From: Acinetobacter sp. ASP199
GTDB taxonomy: Bacteria; Pseudomonadota; Gammaproteobacteria; Pseudomonadales; Moraxellaceae
NCBI RefSeq assembly: GCF_022700675.1
Contig: NZ_CP062182.1
Coordinates: forward strand, 1,736,001 to 1,800,000
Length of the DNA: 64,000 bases
Direction: 5' to 3'
Below are positions 18,414-26,691 of this stretch, piece by piece. Below the pieces are notes generated by a model. That model was not told the DNA's origin. It was given only the letters and a program-made list of their open reading frames with translations, and did no database searches. Both the position numbers and the translations under genes were made by a program. The first letter of the stretch is position 1, and each line of letters opens with the position of its first letter.

Positions 18414-18767
18414 ATGTTAAACATGACTGATGTTCTTGGCCCAAACTTGGTTCAAAACTTCTCTAATGCTTTAGTTCATTCTGCGGACCTTCTTTCTGAA
18501 CAGCTCAATCAAGGGATTCTGAACGCATCTGATTCAGCTTTGAAAGATGCTGTGGTGGCTTTCCTTAATCGTATCGATGTTCTTGATGCAGCTGCTGCAC
18601 TTGAAATCTCTGCTGAACGTATTGAAAGCCTGAAGCAAGGGATTGCACTGAAAGATGAACAGTTCATTGCAGACACATTGAAAGTGGTAACACTCTGTCT
18701 GGCAATGGAAACCAATACACTGGATCAGGTTGAAGTTTCTGACTGTCTGCAAGATTATCCAATGTAA
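18414..18767 (+). CDS. Hypothetical helical protein (117 aa)
   Basis: I do not recognise this protein. It is acidic, Ala/Leu/Ser-rich and predicted mostly helical, with no signal peptide or membrane segment. It contains a repeated-looking pattern of leucines (LVQNFSNALVHSADLL, VAFLNRIDVLDAAAALE). The ATG is preceded by AAGG and the gene is followed directly by a strong terminator, so it looks like a real single-gene transcript. A second ATG four codons in (MTDVLG) is an alternative start. Confidence 0.65.
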   Translation: MLNMTDVLGPNLVQNFSNALVHSADLLSEQLNQGILNASDSALKDAVVAFLNRIDVLDAAAALEISAERIESLKQGIALKDEQFIADTLKVVTLCLAMETNTLDQVEVSDCLQDYPM

Positions 18768-18776
18768 AAATATCAA

Positions 18777-18808
18777 TAAAAAAGCGACCTTGATGGTCGC
18801 TTTTTTAA
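18777..18808. terminator. Bidirectional terminator between 18414 gene and prmC
   Basis: The stem AAAGCGACC/GGTCGCTTT is flanked by A and T runs on both sides. It serves both convergent genes. Confidence 0.9.
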
Positions 18809-18828
18809 TAAATACAAGATTTTGAAAA

Positions 18829-19647
18829 TCAATGTGGCCACTGAGCCAAGGTTACTCGGTCATTGCCGCCATAATCTTTAACAGTACGCACCTGTTTATA
18901 ACCCGCCTGGGTAAACAGATGACGGACGGCATCACCCTGATCATAACCATGTTCAAGTACGACCCAACCATTCACAGTCAGGTGTTTTTTGCCTTGAACA
19001 ATGATCTGTTCTAAATCGGCCAAACCTTTATTGTCTGCGACTAAAGCACGCTCCGGCTCAGTCGCCAGATCCTTCATATGCTTATCAGCTGCATCAATAT
19101 ATGGAGGATTGGAAACAATCACATCAAAGAACTGACGACCTAATGGCTTAAACCATGAACCCAATACAAACTGAACCTGCGACAAGTCATGCTGTGCAGC
19201 ATTAAACTTGGCCACTTCTAAAGTCGGCTCATAAATGTCTGTTGCAGTCACTGACCAGTCTGGACGTTCCGAAGCCAAGGATAAGGCAATCGCGCCAGTA
19301 CCTGTACCCAGATCTACCACACGGGCATCTTCAGGCAAGTCTAGCTTAAGTACAGTTTCAACCAGGACTTCTGTATCGGGACGCGGCACCAAGGTATCTT
19401 TGGTGACTTTCAGATCCAGCGTCCAGAACGGTTGTGAACCAGTGACATAAGCCAATGGCTCACCCGCAGCAATACGTGCCAGACCATCAATATAAGCCTG
19501 TTCCTGTTCAGGCGTCAGTTCCTGATCCTTTTTCATCACCAGATCAAAGGAATCAATTTTGGTAATGTGTTCCAGCAACCAGGCATTTTCCTGACGCTCA
19601 TAGCTTTCTGGTTCACCACGCAAAGCCAGCGCTTGTAAAATATTCAT
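18829..19647 (-). CDS. prmC: Release factor glutamine N5-methyltransferase
   Basis: PrmC methylates the glutamine of the GGQ motif in release factors RF1 and RF2 using S-adenosylmethionine. The 272-residue product has an N-terminal helical domain that recognises the release factor, the SAM-binding VDLGTGTGAI (111-120), and the catalytic NPPY (180-183). The start codon shares one base with the prfA stop (TAATG), so its synthesis is coupled to that of its substrate RF1. Length is normal for the family. Confidence 0.95.
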   Translation of the reverse strand: MNILQALALRGEPESYERQENAWLLEHITKIDSFDLVMKKDQELTPEQEQAYIDGLARIAAGEPLAYVTGSQPFWTLDLKVTKDTLVPRPDTEVLVETVLKLDLPEDARVVDLGTGTGAIALSLASERPDWSVTATDIYEPTLEVAKFNAAQHDLSQVQFVLGSWFKPLGRQFFDVIVSNPPYIDAADKHMKDLATEPERALVADNKGLADLEQIIVQGKKHLTVNGWVVLEHGYDQGDAVRHLFTQAGYKQVRTVKDYGGNDRVTLAQWPH

Positions 19648-20735
19648 TATCCACCATTCTGCTGTGCGAGCATGGCAAGCTGATCAGCCTGATATTCACG
19701 ATGCAAACTATCTAACAGTTCGGTCAAATCACCTTCCATCACCGCATCCAGCTTATATAAAGTCAGGTTAATACGATGATCAGTCATACGACCCTGTGGA
19801 TAGTTATAGGTACGGATACGTTCTGAACGGTCACCCGAACCTACCAGGTCACGACGCATTTCAGAAGTTGCTGCATCTGCTGCTGCACGCTTGGCATTTT
19901 CAAGACGTGAAACCAGAAGTGCCATCGCTTTGGCCTTGTTCTTATGCTGTGAACGTTCGTCCTGACATTCCACCACGGTTCCCGTTGGAATATGGGTAAT
20001 ACGTACGGCAGAGTCGGTTTTGTTAATGTGCTGACCACCAGCACCTGATGCACGATAGGTATCAATACGCAGATCTGACGGGTTAATGTCGACTGAAGTA
20101 TCAACATCAACTTCAGGAAGAATCGCGACTGTACATGCTGAAGTATGTACACGGCCTTGAGATTCTGTCGCTGGGACACGTTGTACACGGTGTGCGCCAC
20201 TTTCAAATTTCAGACGACCATAGACGCCCTCGCCATTGACCAGGCAGATGACTTCTTTATAACCGCCGTGTTCACCTTCATTTTCAGACAGGATTTCGAT
20301 ACGCCAGCCCTGACTTTCCGCATATTTACTATACATACGGAACAGATCACCTGAGAAGATCGCTGCTTCATCACCACCAGTTCCGGCGCGGATTTCCAGA
20401 TAAGCCGAGTTAGCATCATTCGGATCTTTCGGAATCATCAGGATATTCAGATCCGCTTCCAGCTGATCGATCAGGGCTTTATTTTCCTTAATCTCTTCCT
20501 GAGCCATTTCCTTAAAGTCAGGATCGCTAAGCATGGCTTGAGCAGTCTCGATATCTTCTTCAGCCTGTTTGTACTTGGTCCATACTTCAGTAATTTCGGT
20601 CAGGTCATTGTGCTCGCGGGAAAGCTGGCGAAAGCGTTTATTATCTGAAATGACTTCCGCATCTGCCAATAAGGCGGTTAATTCTTCGTGACGGTCGGAG
20701 AGTTGGTCTAATCGTAAACGTAACGATTCTTTCAT
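19647..20735 (-). CDS. prfA: Peptide chain release factor 1
   Basis: RF1 recognises UAA and UAG stop codons and triggers peptide release on the ribosome. The 362-residue product has an N-terminal helical domain, the anticodon-like PxT motif (PAT, 188-190) that identifies RF1 rather than RF2, and GAGGQ at 231-235, where Gln235 is the residue methylated by PrmC. prmC starts on its stop codon. In many gammaproteobacteria hemA sits upstream of prfA; here the upstream neighbour is a divergent glycine-zipper gene instead. Confidence 0.97.
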   Translation of the reverse strand: MKESLRLRLDQLSDRHEELTALLADAEVISDNKRFRQLSREHNDLTEITEVWTKYKQAEEDIETAQAMLSDPDFKEMAQEEIKENKALIDQLEADLNILMIPKDPNDANSAYLEIRAGTGGDEAAIFSGDLFRMYSKYAESQGWRIEILSENEGEHGGYKEVICLVNGEGVYGRLKFESGAHRVQRVPATESQGRVHTSACTVAILPEVDVDTSVDINPSDLRIDTYRASGAGGQHINKTDSAVRITHIPTGTVVECQDERSQHKNKAKAMALLVSRLENAKRAAADAATSEMRRDLVGSGDRSERIRTYNYPQGRMTDHRINLTLYKLDAVMEGDLTELLDSLHREYQADQLAMLAQQNGG

Positions 20736-21078
20736 TTTTCAAAGTATCTCAAACAAAGGCTATAGCTAAATAAAGGTCTTAGCACAGCGAAATCAAAAAT
20801 TGCGCCTAGTTTAACGATTCTCAGGCATAAAGAACATCTTTATTCAGTACAAGCCTTCTGTGGCTAAAACATCCAGTTCAGCAACTCCACATAAGATTAA
20901 AATTCAACCTAACGCCTCTTTTTTAATCAATTTAATCCGTATTATTTACTTATTTTACAAACTCGCAAATAAAGCATCTAAATGTGGAGAGCTTTCTTCA
21001 CAATGTAATGGCGATGTTTTGTTACATTTTCCGCCATCAAAACACAACACAATCCGATCACGGATATGGAGTTCCAAT
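20736..21078. other. Divergent intergenic region between prfA and glycine-zipper gene
   Basis: A 343-base spacer. A plus-strand reading frame is open through part of it in frame with the downstream gene, but that stretch has no ribosome-binding site and would bury the signal peptide. I treat it as promoter and leader sequence. Confidence 0.5.
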
Positions 21079-21507
21079 ATGAAACTGAAAGCAGTTTTAT
21101 TAAGTACCGCTTTAGCCGCTGGGTCAATGATGACCGTTAATGCTCATGCCGACAGCACTGCTCGTGTTGCTGCTGCAAGTGCGTTAGGTAGTGTGGCTGG
21201 TACAGCTTTGGGTAAAAATATGGGGGGCAACACAGGTGCAACAATTGGTGCAGCACTTGGTGGTGCTGGTGGTGCAGCTGTCGCAAGTAACAAGAAAAAC
21301 CGTACAGAATCTGCAATTGGTGGCGCTTTAGGTGGCGGTGCTGGTTATACCGTAGGTAAAAATATGGGCGGCACAAACGGTGGTTACATCGGTTCTGCAC
21401 TCGGTGCAGCAGGTGGCGCAGCTTTAGGTAATAAAATTGCCAAAGACAAAACAGCCGACCGTCGAGCTGAAAAACGCGCGAAACATTGGAAAAAACGTTA
21501 CCGTTAA
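21079..21507 (+). CDS. Glycine-zipper protein with signal peptide (copy A)
   Basis: A 142-residue secreted or membrane-inserting protein. The start at 21079 is chosen because GGAG lies 7 bases upstream and it opens a clean signal peptide (MKLKAVLLSTALAAGSMM... cut after NAHA). The mature part has two glycine-zipper segments of GxxxG/AxxxG spacing (ALGSVAGTALGKNMGGNTGA; a second GGALGGGAGYTVGKNMGG) separated by a basic NKKNRTE turn. It ends in a very basic tail (KRAKHWKKRYR). Glycine-zipper proteins pack tightly in membranes; the exact role is unknown. A paralogue follows at 21752. Confidence 0.8.
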   Translation: MKLKAVLLSTALAAGSMMTVNAHADSTARVAAASALGSVAGTALGKNMGGNTGATIGAALGGAGGAAVASNKKNRTESAIGGALGGGAGYTVGKNMGGTNGGYIGSALGAAGGAALGNKIAKDKTADRRAEKRAKHWKKRYR

Positions 21508-21545
21508 TTCAGCGCTTATCGCCTTAAATCGTATATTACATTTGA

Positions 21546-21573
21546 CATAAAAAGCACCTTCGGGTGCTTTTTT
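21546..21573 (+). terminator. Terminator after glycine-zipper copy A
   Basis: The stem AAAGCACC/GGTGCTTT with a TTCG tetraloop is followed by a T run. Confidence 0.9.
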
Positions 21574-21751
21574 AAATGCTTTTAAATGAGTTCAACTACC
21601 TGTAATACGTGAAAAATATTGTTTAGTAATTATGAATAAATCAAGGAGAGAAAAAACACATTTCGCCTACAGACTCTTCATGCTGTTTCGCTCTTGCTAG
21701 ATTAAATTTAACTCATAGACAAATACAGCCAAATATATAAAAGGTGTACTC

Positions 21752-22216
21752 ATGAACTACAAATCTCTAATGATCGCAGTTGTTGCTAGCTCAGCTATGG
21801 GCATGGGTATGACAGCAGCGAATGCGGGTAATACAACGAATACTGCTCTTGCTTCTGCACTTGGTGGCGTAGTTGGTGCTGCAGTGGGTAATAAAGTTGG
21901 CGGTACAACAGGCGCAACAATCGGTTCTGCAATCGGTGGTGGTGCAGGTGCAGCAGTTTCAGCAAATAAACGTGACCGTAACGGTGCCATTATCGGTGGT
22001 GCACTGGGTGGTGGTGCAGGTTATGCCGTAGGTAAGAATATGGCTGGTAACAATGGTGGCCTGATTGGTGCAGCATTGGGTTCTGCTGGTGGTTCTGCTC
22101 TTGGCAAGAAAGTAAGTGAAGATCGTCGTTATGATGACCGTTATGACCGCCGTTATAACTCTTCACGTAACTACCGTTATAACGACTACCGCTATAACAA
22201 CCGTGGCCGTCGTTAA
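21752..22216 (+). CDS. Glycine-zipper protein with signal peptide (copy B)
   Basis: A 154-residue paralogue of the upstream gene. The signal peptide (MNYKSLMIAVVASSAMGMGM... cut after ANA) is followed by two glycine-zipper blocks (GAAVGNKVGGTTGATIGSAI and ALGGGAGYAVGKNMAGNNGG) with a basic ANKRDRN turn at the same place as in copy A. The tail differs: about 30 residues made almost only of Arg, Tyr, Asp and Asn (YDDRYDRRYNSS...RYNDYRYNN). It has its own promoter region and terminator, so the two copies can be regulated separately. Confidence 0.85.
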   Translation: MNYKSLMIAVVASSAMGMGMTAANAGNTTNTALASALGGVVGAAVGNKVGGTTGATIGSAIGGGAGAAVSANKRDRNGAIIGGALGGGAGYAVGKNMAGNNGGLIGAALGSAGGSALGKKVSEDRRYDDRYDRRYNSSRNYRYNDYRYNNRGRR

Positions 22217-22259
22217 GCGTTCAATATAAAAGCTTAATCTCTTTTACAACCTTCCCTCT

Positions 22260-22288
22260 TTTAAGCATCTTTGGATGCTTTTTTTTAT
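22260..22288 (+). terminator. Terminator after glycine-zipper copy B
   Basis: The stem AAGCATC/GATGCTT with a 4-base loop is followed by eight or more T. Confidence 0.88.
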
Positions 22289-22384
22289 TTATATATTTTG
22301 TTTACACTTATATCGATTTTTTTCGATATACAAATCCGGTTGAACGTCGTATGCTCTTAGCCATGTAAAATAAAGAGCAATATT

Positions 22385-23389
22385 ATGCGTACGCTTAATG
22401 ACACTCAGTTCTCCATCCTTGAACTGGTTCCTGTTCGTGACGATAAAACCATTCAACTCTCTCTGCAACATGCTCTGGAACTGGCACAGACTGTAGAAAA
22501 GCTGGGTTATCGCCGCATGTGGTTAGCCGAGCATCACAATATGGATGGCATCGCCAGTTCAGCAACCGCTGTTCTGCTGGGCTATTTACTGGCAAATACC
22601 AAAACACTGACTTTAGGCTCAGGTGGCATCATGTTGCCGAATCATGCACCTTTAGTCGTAGCTGAGCAGTTTGGTACTTTAGCGACTTTATATCCTGAGC
22701 GTGTTGAACTCGGTCTGGGCCGTGCACCCGGTACCGATCAGATGACCATGCGTGCTTTACGTCGTGGTCGTCAGGAAACTGAAGACCAGTTCCCTCAAGA
22801 TGTACTGGAGATTTTGCAGTACTTTAAAGACCCGATTCCTGGCCAACGTATTGTAGCAACCCCGGGTCAGAGTACTCATGTTCCGGTTTGGCTGCTTGGA
22901 TCTAGCCTGTTTAGTGCCCAGCTCGCAGCAAAGCTGGGTCTGCCTTATTCATTTGCTTCACATTTTGCACCACGTATGCTGGGCCAGGCCATTCAGCTCT
23001 ATCGTGAAAACTTTGAACCGTCTGAATATCTGGATCGTCCTTATGTTTCTATGGGCGTACCAACCTGTATCGCAGATACTGATGAAGAAGCCCAATATCT
23101 GGCAACTAGCGCCTATCAGCGTGTACTTTCCCTGATTCGTGGTCAAAGCCTGAAACTGAAAGCACCAATTGATTCAATGGAAGGACTCTGGTCAGCGCCT
23201 GAAAAAATGTCGGTTGATAATTTCTTTGCCATGGCACAGGTCGGTTCCAAGGAAACAGTCAAAGCCGGACTGGAAGCCCTTTTAGCCAAATATGATGTAG
23301 ATGAGTTTATTTTTACCTGTGACATCTATGATACTGACAAACGTCTGCATAACTTTGACTTGCTGATGCAGGCCAAACAGGGACTATAA
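22385..23389 (+). CDS. LLM-class flavin-dependent monooxygenase (YhbW-like)
   Basis: A 334-residue luciferase-like TIM-barrel enzyme that uses reduced FMN and oxygen. Typical motifs are LAEHHN near residue 50, the glycine-rich [14 protein letters not shown], and [12 protein letters not shown]. The match is to the YhbW branch, annotated as luciferase-like monooxygenases of unknown substrate. The N-terminus ([12 protein letters not shown]) is also typical of that branch. The gene stands alone with its own terminator. No flavin reductase lies nearby. Confidence 0.88.
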   Translation: MRTLNDTQFSILELVPVRDDKTIQLSLQHALELAQTVEKLGYRRMWLAEHHNMDGIASSATAVLLGYLLANTKTLTLGSGGIMLPNHAPLVVAEQFGTLATLYPERVELGLGRAPGTDQMTMRALRRGRQETEDQFPQDVLEILQYFKDPIPGQRIVATPGQSTHVPVWLLGSSLFSAQLAAKLGLPYSFASHFAPRMLGQAIQLYRENFEPSEYLDRPYVSMGVPTCIADTDEEAQYLATSAYQRVLSLIRGQSLKLKAPIDSMEGLWSAPEKMSVDNFFAMAQVGSKETVKAGLEALLAKYDVDEFIFTCDIYDTDKRLHNFDLLMQAKQGL

Positions 23390-23413
23390 AATTTCACTTC
23401 TATAGATATCTTT

Positions 23414-23446
23414 CAAGCAACCGCTGCCAGTCAGCGGTTGCTTTTT
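23414..23446 (+). terminator. Terminator after LLM monooxygenase
   Basis: The stem AGCAACCGCTG/CAGCGGTTGCT with a short loop is followed by TTTTT. Confidence 0.92.
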
Positions 23447-23517
23447 AGAAAAGAAAACATGGATTCATTAAATTTAATTTGTATTACAAATAAAAAATCA
23501 ACACCTATAGATTCAGA

Positions 23518-23664
23518 ATGAAAAAAATGAAGGAAGATATTAATAAACCGACTGTAGCCTTTATTGCAGCAAGTTGGAACACTTTAATTATTGGAGCTAT
23601 TGCTTACGGTATTGGACTATATGAACATCATCCTTAAAAAGCTCAAGTAAAACTACACGAATAA
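23518..23664 (+). pseudogene. YiaA/YiaB-type inner-membrane protein remnant
   Basis: The first 39 codons read MKKMKEDINKPTVAFIAASW then NTLIIGAIAYGIGLYEHHP and stop. The segment KPTxAFIxASW...GxxxYxIGL is the first-helix signature of the YiaA/YiaB two-helix inner-membrane family. After the stop the same frame continues KAQVKLHE, resembling the family's next residues (AxMQLNEKGYYF), and then loses resemblance. The rest of the gene, including the second half of the domain, is missing. The IS30-family element inserts 36 bases further on. I read this as a decayed gene; a functional 39-residue one-helix product cannot be excluded. Confidence 0.6.
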
Positions 23665-23697
23665 TTCCGCAAACCCATAACTTAAGTCGATTTCAAA

Positions 23698-24775
23698 ATG
23701 GGCGGATTCAAGCAGCAAGTGCAACAGTATAAAAACCAGCCATAACTTCACTAGGCGTATACCAGCCTAGTGTTTTTCTAGGGCGATGATTGAGAGCAAA
23801 TTCTATCTGCTCTATTTGTTCATTTGACACTTCATCAAACGAAGATGATTTTGGCAGATATTGCCTGATCAGACCATTGGTATTTTCATTTCTGGCTCGT
23901 TGAATCGACTTGTATGGATCTGCAAAGTACGTCTCTATCCCTGCTTCCGTTATCCGCCGGTGCTCGGAGAACTCCTTACCATTATCAAAGGTTACACTGT
24001 AGGCATGACTGCTGCGCAAACATGCTAAAGCACACGAAATCGTTTTAGTTGTGGTTCTAGTTTGTCCCAAATGAACGATATGTACATACAAGCTTTTGCG
24101 CTCAACCAGAGTTAATAATGCCCCCTTGTGATTCTTGCCTATCACGGTATCACCTTCAAAATCACCTAGGCGTTGACGTTTCTCGACGACCTCATCGCGA
24201 CAGTGAATACTTGTTCTATCAACGAGTTGGCCTCTACGGTCTGTATTTTTATAACCTCGTTTACGATATTTCTTTTGATGCCTTAAATGAAGGTGGAGCT
24301 TACCACCTTTAGATTTATCTAGATAAACATACTGATAAATCCATTCATGTGAAGGCACATCAAGCCAACCTCGTTGTGTTAAAGCACCTGAAATTTGCTC
24401 AGGAGACCAATCTAAGCCAATCAGATAACGAATATAAACGAGAGCAAAATCTGTCATTTGTGAAGAGGATCGATATCGTCTTTGACTTGAAAATTTCTCT
24501 GCCTGTTGAGCTCGATATCCACGTTTTCCAGTATTTCTTTTGATCTCACGATAAAGGGTTGATCGAGAACGTCCAAGCTCCCTGGCAAGGGTAGAGATTG
24601 AAGATTTGCTTTTCAAAGCAGCATAAATTTCGTATCTTTCATCTTGAGAAAGTTGGGTGTATTGCTTCATTGGGTGCTTTCCAATTGCGAGTTGAAAAAA
24701 GTCTAATGATTTTAATACACCTAACTTTTTCAACTAACTACAAATATGTCGCACTTGGTATTTGAATCTGCGATG
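23698..24775. mobile_element. IS30-family insertion sequence with ATG target duplication
   Basis: The element spans 23701-24772 (1072 bp) between two copies of ATG (23698-23700 and 24773-24775), a 3-bp duplication. Its imperfect terminal inverted repeats read GCGGATTCAAGCAGCAAGTG at the left and, inverted, GCAGATTCAAATACCAAGTG at the right. One transposase gene on the minus strand fills the element, and its stop codon lies inside the left repeat. Both repeats and the reading frame are intact, so it looks capable of movement. Confidence 0.9.
23708..24670 (-). CDS. IS30-family transposase
   Basis: A DDE transposase of the IS30 family, about 320 residues from the MKQYTQLSQDERYEIYAAL start. A helix-turn-helix (STLARELGRSRSTLYREIKR) lies in the first 60 residues and recognises the inverted repeats. 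The catalytic core has LGDFEGDTVIGK (first Asp), VTFDNGKEFSEH (second Asp) and the glutamate in ERARNENTNGLIRQYLP-like context, here RARNENTNGLIRQ. An upstream in-frame start would add 21 residues, but MKQYT matches the family start better. Full length, no frameshift. Confidence 0.92.
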   Translation of the reverse strand: MKQYTQLSQDERYEIYAALKSKSSISTLARELGRSRSTLYREIKRNTGKRGYRAQQAEKFSSQRRYRSSSQMTDFALVYIRYLIGLDWSPEQISGALTQRGWLDVPSHEWIYQYVYLDKSKGGKLHLHLRHQKKYRKRGYKNTDRRGQLVDRTSIHCRDEVVEKRQRLGDFEGDTVIGKNHKGALLTLVERKSLYVHIVHLGQTRTTTKTISCALACLRSSHAYSVTFDNGKEFSEHRRITEAGIETYFADPYKSIQRARNENTNGLIRQYLPKSSSFDEVSNEQIEQIEFALNHRPRKTLGWYTPSEVMAGFYTVALAA

Positions 24776-24883
24776 TCAAATTATTGATGACTCAGGATTC
24801 TATGAAAGTCACTTTACTCCCCTGCCGATATTGTCTATACCTAGCATAACAGAATAAAAATTAAGTAATTACAGGATATCAAT

Positions 24884-25438
24884 ATGGGCGTTAAGCAGGA
24901 TAAAGGTGCTGCTATTTTTGAAAACCACCCTGAACACTTTAAAAACTTTAGTGGGACTAAAGTCGATTCTGCCGACCTTAAGGACATGGATTTTCAGGGT
25001 CTACATGTAGCAGTAATCGGTCTTGACCAGTTCAGCGTGAGCCATCTTGACCGGATTTGCCAGCAAGCAGCCTCTGCAAAAGTCTTTCAGATTGAACCTC
25101 AATTTGTGATGCCGAGTAGCAGCCGCACGCTTCAACGGGTATTGAATCATCCGCTGATCAGCAAGAATAAAAATCTCATCAGCAACCGGATTAAAGGATT
25201 ACTATCTTTACGCTTTTTAGAGCAACAGGTCAAAAATCCATGGCTACGACGCCAGCTCATGCCTAATCTGGCAGCCTCTAATCGCAATTACTTTAAGTCA
25301 GATAGCTTCTATATTGCGCTGCAACGTGAAAACTGCCAGCTGATTACCTGGCCAATTTTAAAAATTTCTGAGCACGCGATTCACTGTGTACAGGGTGAAA
25401 ATTATCCGGTCGATGTCATTATTCAAACCTTTAAATAA
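24884..25438 (+). CDS. Truncated flavin-containing monooxygenase-like protein
   Basis: An intact 184-residue ORF that resembles only the middle third of FMO or Baeyer-Villiger monooxygenases. FQGLHVAVIGLDQFSVSHLD matches the second (NADPH) Rossmann strand, but the GxGxS/A core is replaced by GLDQFS. VKNPWLRRQLMPNLAASNR and SDSFYIALQRENCQLI match the region before the ATG motif, and DVIIQTFK ends where DVIVxATGF should continue. The N-terminal FAD-binding domain and the C-terminal third are absent. It cannot be a standard monooxygenase. Either it is a remnant or a domain reused as a small protein. An ACAGG site precedes the ATG. Confidence 0.6.
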   Translation: MGVKQDKGAAIFENHPEHFKNFSGTKVDSADLKDMDFQGLHVAVIGLDQFSVSHLDRICQQAASAKVFQIEPQFVMPSSSRTLQRVLNHPLISKNKNLISNRIKGLLSLRFLEQQVKNPWLRRQLMPNLAASNRNYFKSDSFYIALQRENCQLITWPILKISEHAIHCVQGENYPVDVIIQTFK

Positions 25439-25700
25439 AAATCTATTTATTTTTTTTTGATATCTATTTCACAAAAAATGCTAAACAGGAATAAAGCCTT
25501 AAATATTTTTGAGTGTTTTTTAGACAATTCTAAAGCATAAAGACGTTTATATTTTTTTTATCAGGTATTTCGTAGCGAAATAATGGTAGTCTATTTTGGC
25601 TATCCTATTATCGTTAATTTCTATTATTAATTTTCTTTAATGCATAAATTTTGATAAGAGATGGAGCCAAAAACTGACTTTGACTCCATCAAGAACAGCA

Positions 25701-26537
25701 TTAACCAATACGACGTTTTAAACCGGTCATTTGCAATACACGTGTCGAGATTTCTTCAATCGACATCTCGGACACATTCAGATATTTAATACCTTCTGAA
25801 ATGTAAATTCCTTCAATTGCACGCAGCTCCATCTGACACTGACTAAAGCTGGCATAACGGCTATTTGCCTTACGTTCAGTACGAATTGCCACAAGGCGAT
25901 CCGCATCAATCATCAGGCCGAAAAGCTTGTTTTTATGAGGGCGCAGCACGGCTGGCAGACGGTTATCATCCAGATCTTCCTCGGTCAGCGGGTAGTTCGC
26001 TACACGAATACCGAACTGCAAAGACAGATAAATAGAAGTCGGTGTTTTACCTGAACGCGACACCCCAATCAGAATCAGATCGGCCTTATCATAATGGCGA
26101 GTACGCGCACCATCATCATTATCTAGGGCAAAATGCACAGCATCAATACGTGATTTATAGGATGCAGAGTCGGTTACTGCATGAGTCTGCCCCACCAGCG
26201 TCGTTGGATCCGTGCCTAATTCTTCTGAAAGTTTACTAATAAGCCCTTCAAATACATCAAGATTTACAGCATTTGCAGTATTGATAATGTCACGCACATA
26301 TGGGTCTACCAGGGTATCAAAAACCAGTGGTTTCTGCCCTTCCTCCTGGGCACGTGCATTGATCTCGGCTACGACATTGGTCGCAGCTTCTTCGGAGCTT
26401 ATATAGGGAATGATATGTATATCAAAATCGACATGAGGGAACTGTGCCAAAAGTGAGTGTCCCAGTGTCTCTGCGGTGATCGCAGTACCATCAGAAATGA
26501 AGAAAACACTCCGCTTTATCTGTTTACCTTCCGACAT
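25701..26537 (-). CDS. ppsR: Phosphoenolpyruvate synthase regulatory protein (kinase/pyrophosphorylase)
   Basis: PpsR switches PEP synthase off by ADP-dependent phosphorylation of a threonine next to its catalytic histidine, and on again by phosphate-dependent removal (pyrophosphorylase). The 278-residue product has the family N-terminus RSVFFISDGTAITAETLGHS and the P-loop GVSRSGKTPTS. The start at 26537 is preferred over one five codons earlier because GGAG stands upstream at good spacing. It is divergent from its target ppsA, separated by about 150 bases, the standard arrangement for this pair. Confidence 0.95.
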   Translation of the reverse strand: MSEGKQIKRSVFFISDGTAITAETLGHSLLAQFPHVDFDIHIIPYISSEEAATNVVAEINARAQEEGQKPLVFDTLVDPYVRDIINTANAVNLDVFEGLISKLSEELGTDPTTLVGQTHAVTDSASYKSRIDAVHFALDNDDGARTRHYDKADLILIGVSRSGKTPTSIYLSLQFGIRVANYPLTEEDLDDNRLPAVLRPHKNKLFGLMIDADRLVAIRTERKANSRYASFSQCQMELRAIEGIYISEGIKYLNVSEMSIEEISTRVLQMTGLKRRIG

Positions 26538-26617
26538 TAAAATTCTCCTCAAACATTTGTCTTCGTACTATATAATCTTTATAGTAAACCGATCTTACAT
26601 GACTGTCGCTTAGTAAA

Positions 26618-26645
26618 ATCATCCACCTAGATGATTTGCTATACT
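26618..26645. promoter_or_regulatory. Candidate promoter/operator between ppsR and ppsA
   Basis: A short inverted repeat, ATCATC (26618-26623) and GATGAT (26630-26635), lies just before TATACT (26640-26645), which could be a -10 box for ppsA. No good -35 is visible. This is a guess from position and symmetry. Confidence 0.3.
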
Positions 26646-26691
26646 CTCATGCCAAGATAATGATTAATACTGCAAAAGTGGAGTAACAACT

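Noticed and set aside
20860..21078. N-terminal extension of glycine-zipper copy A
   Set aside because: In frame, but no ribosome-binding site; the downstream ATG has GGAG and opens a proper signal peptide.
25640..25700. Terminator after ppsR
   Set aside because: GATGGAG/CTCCATC can pair around a 17-base loop, but a proper T-run is missing.
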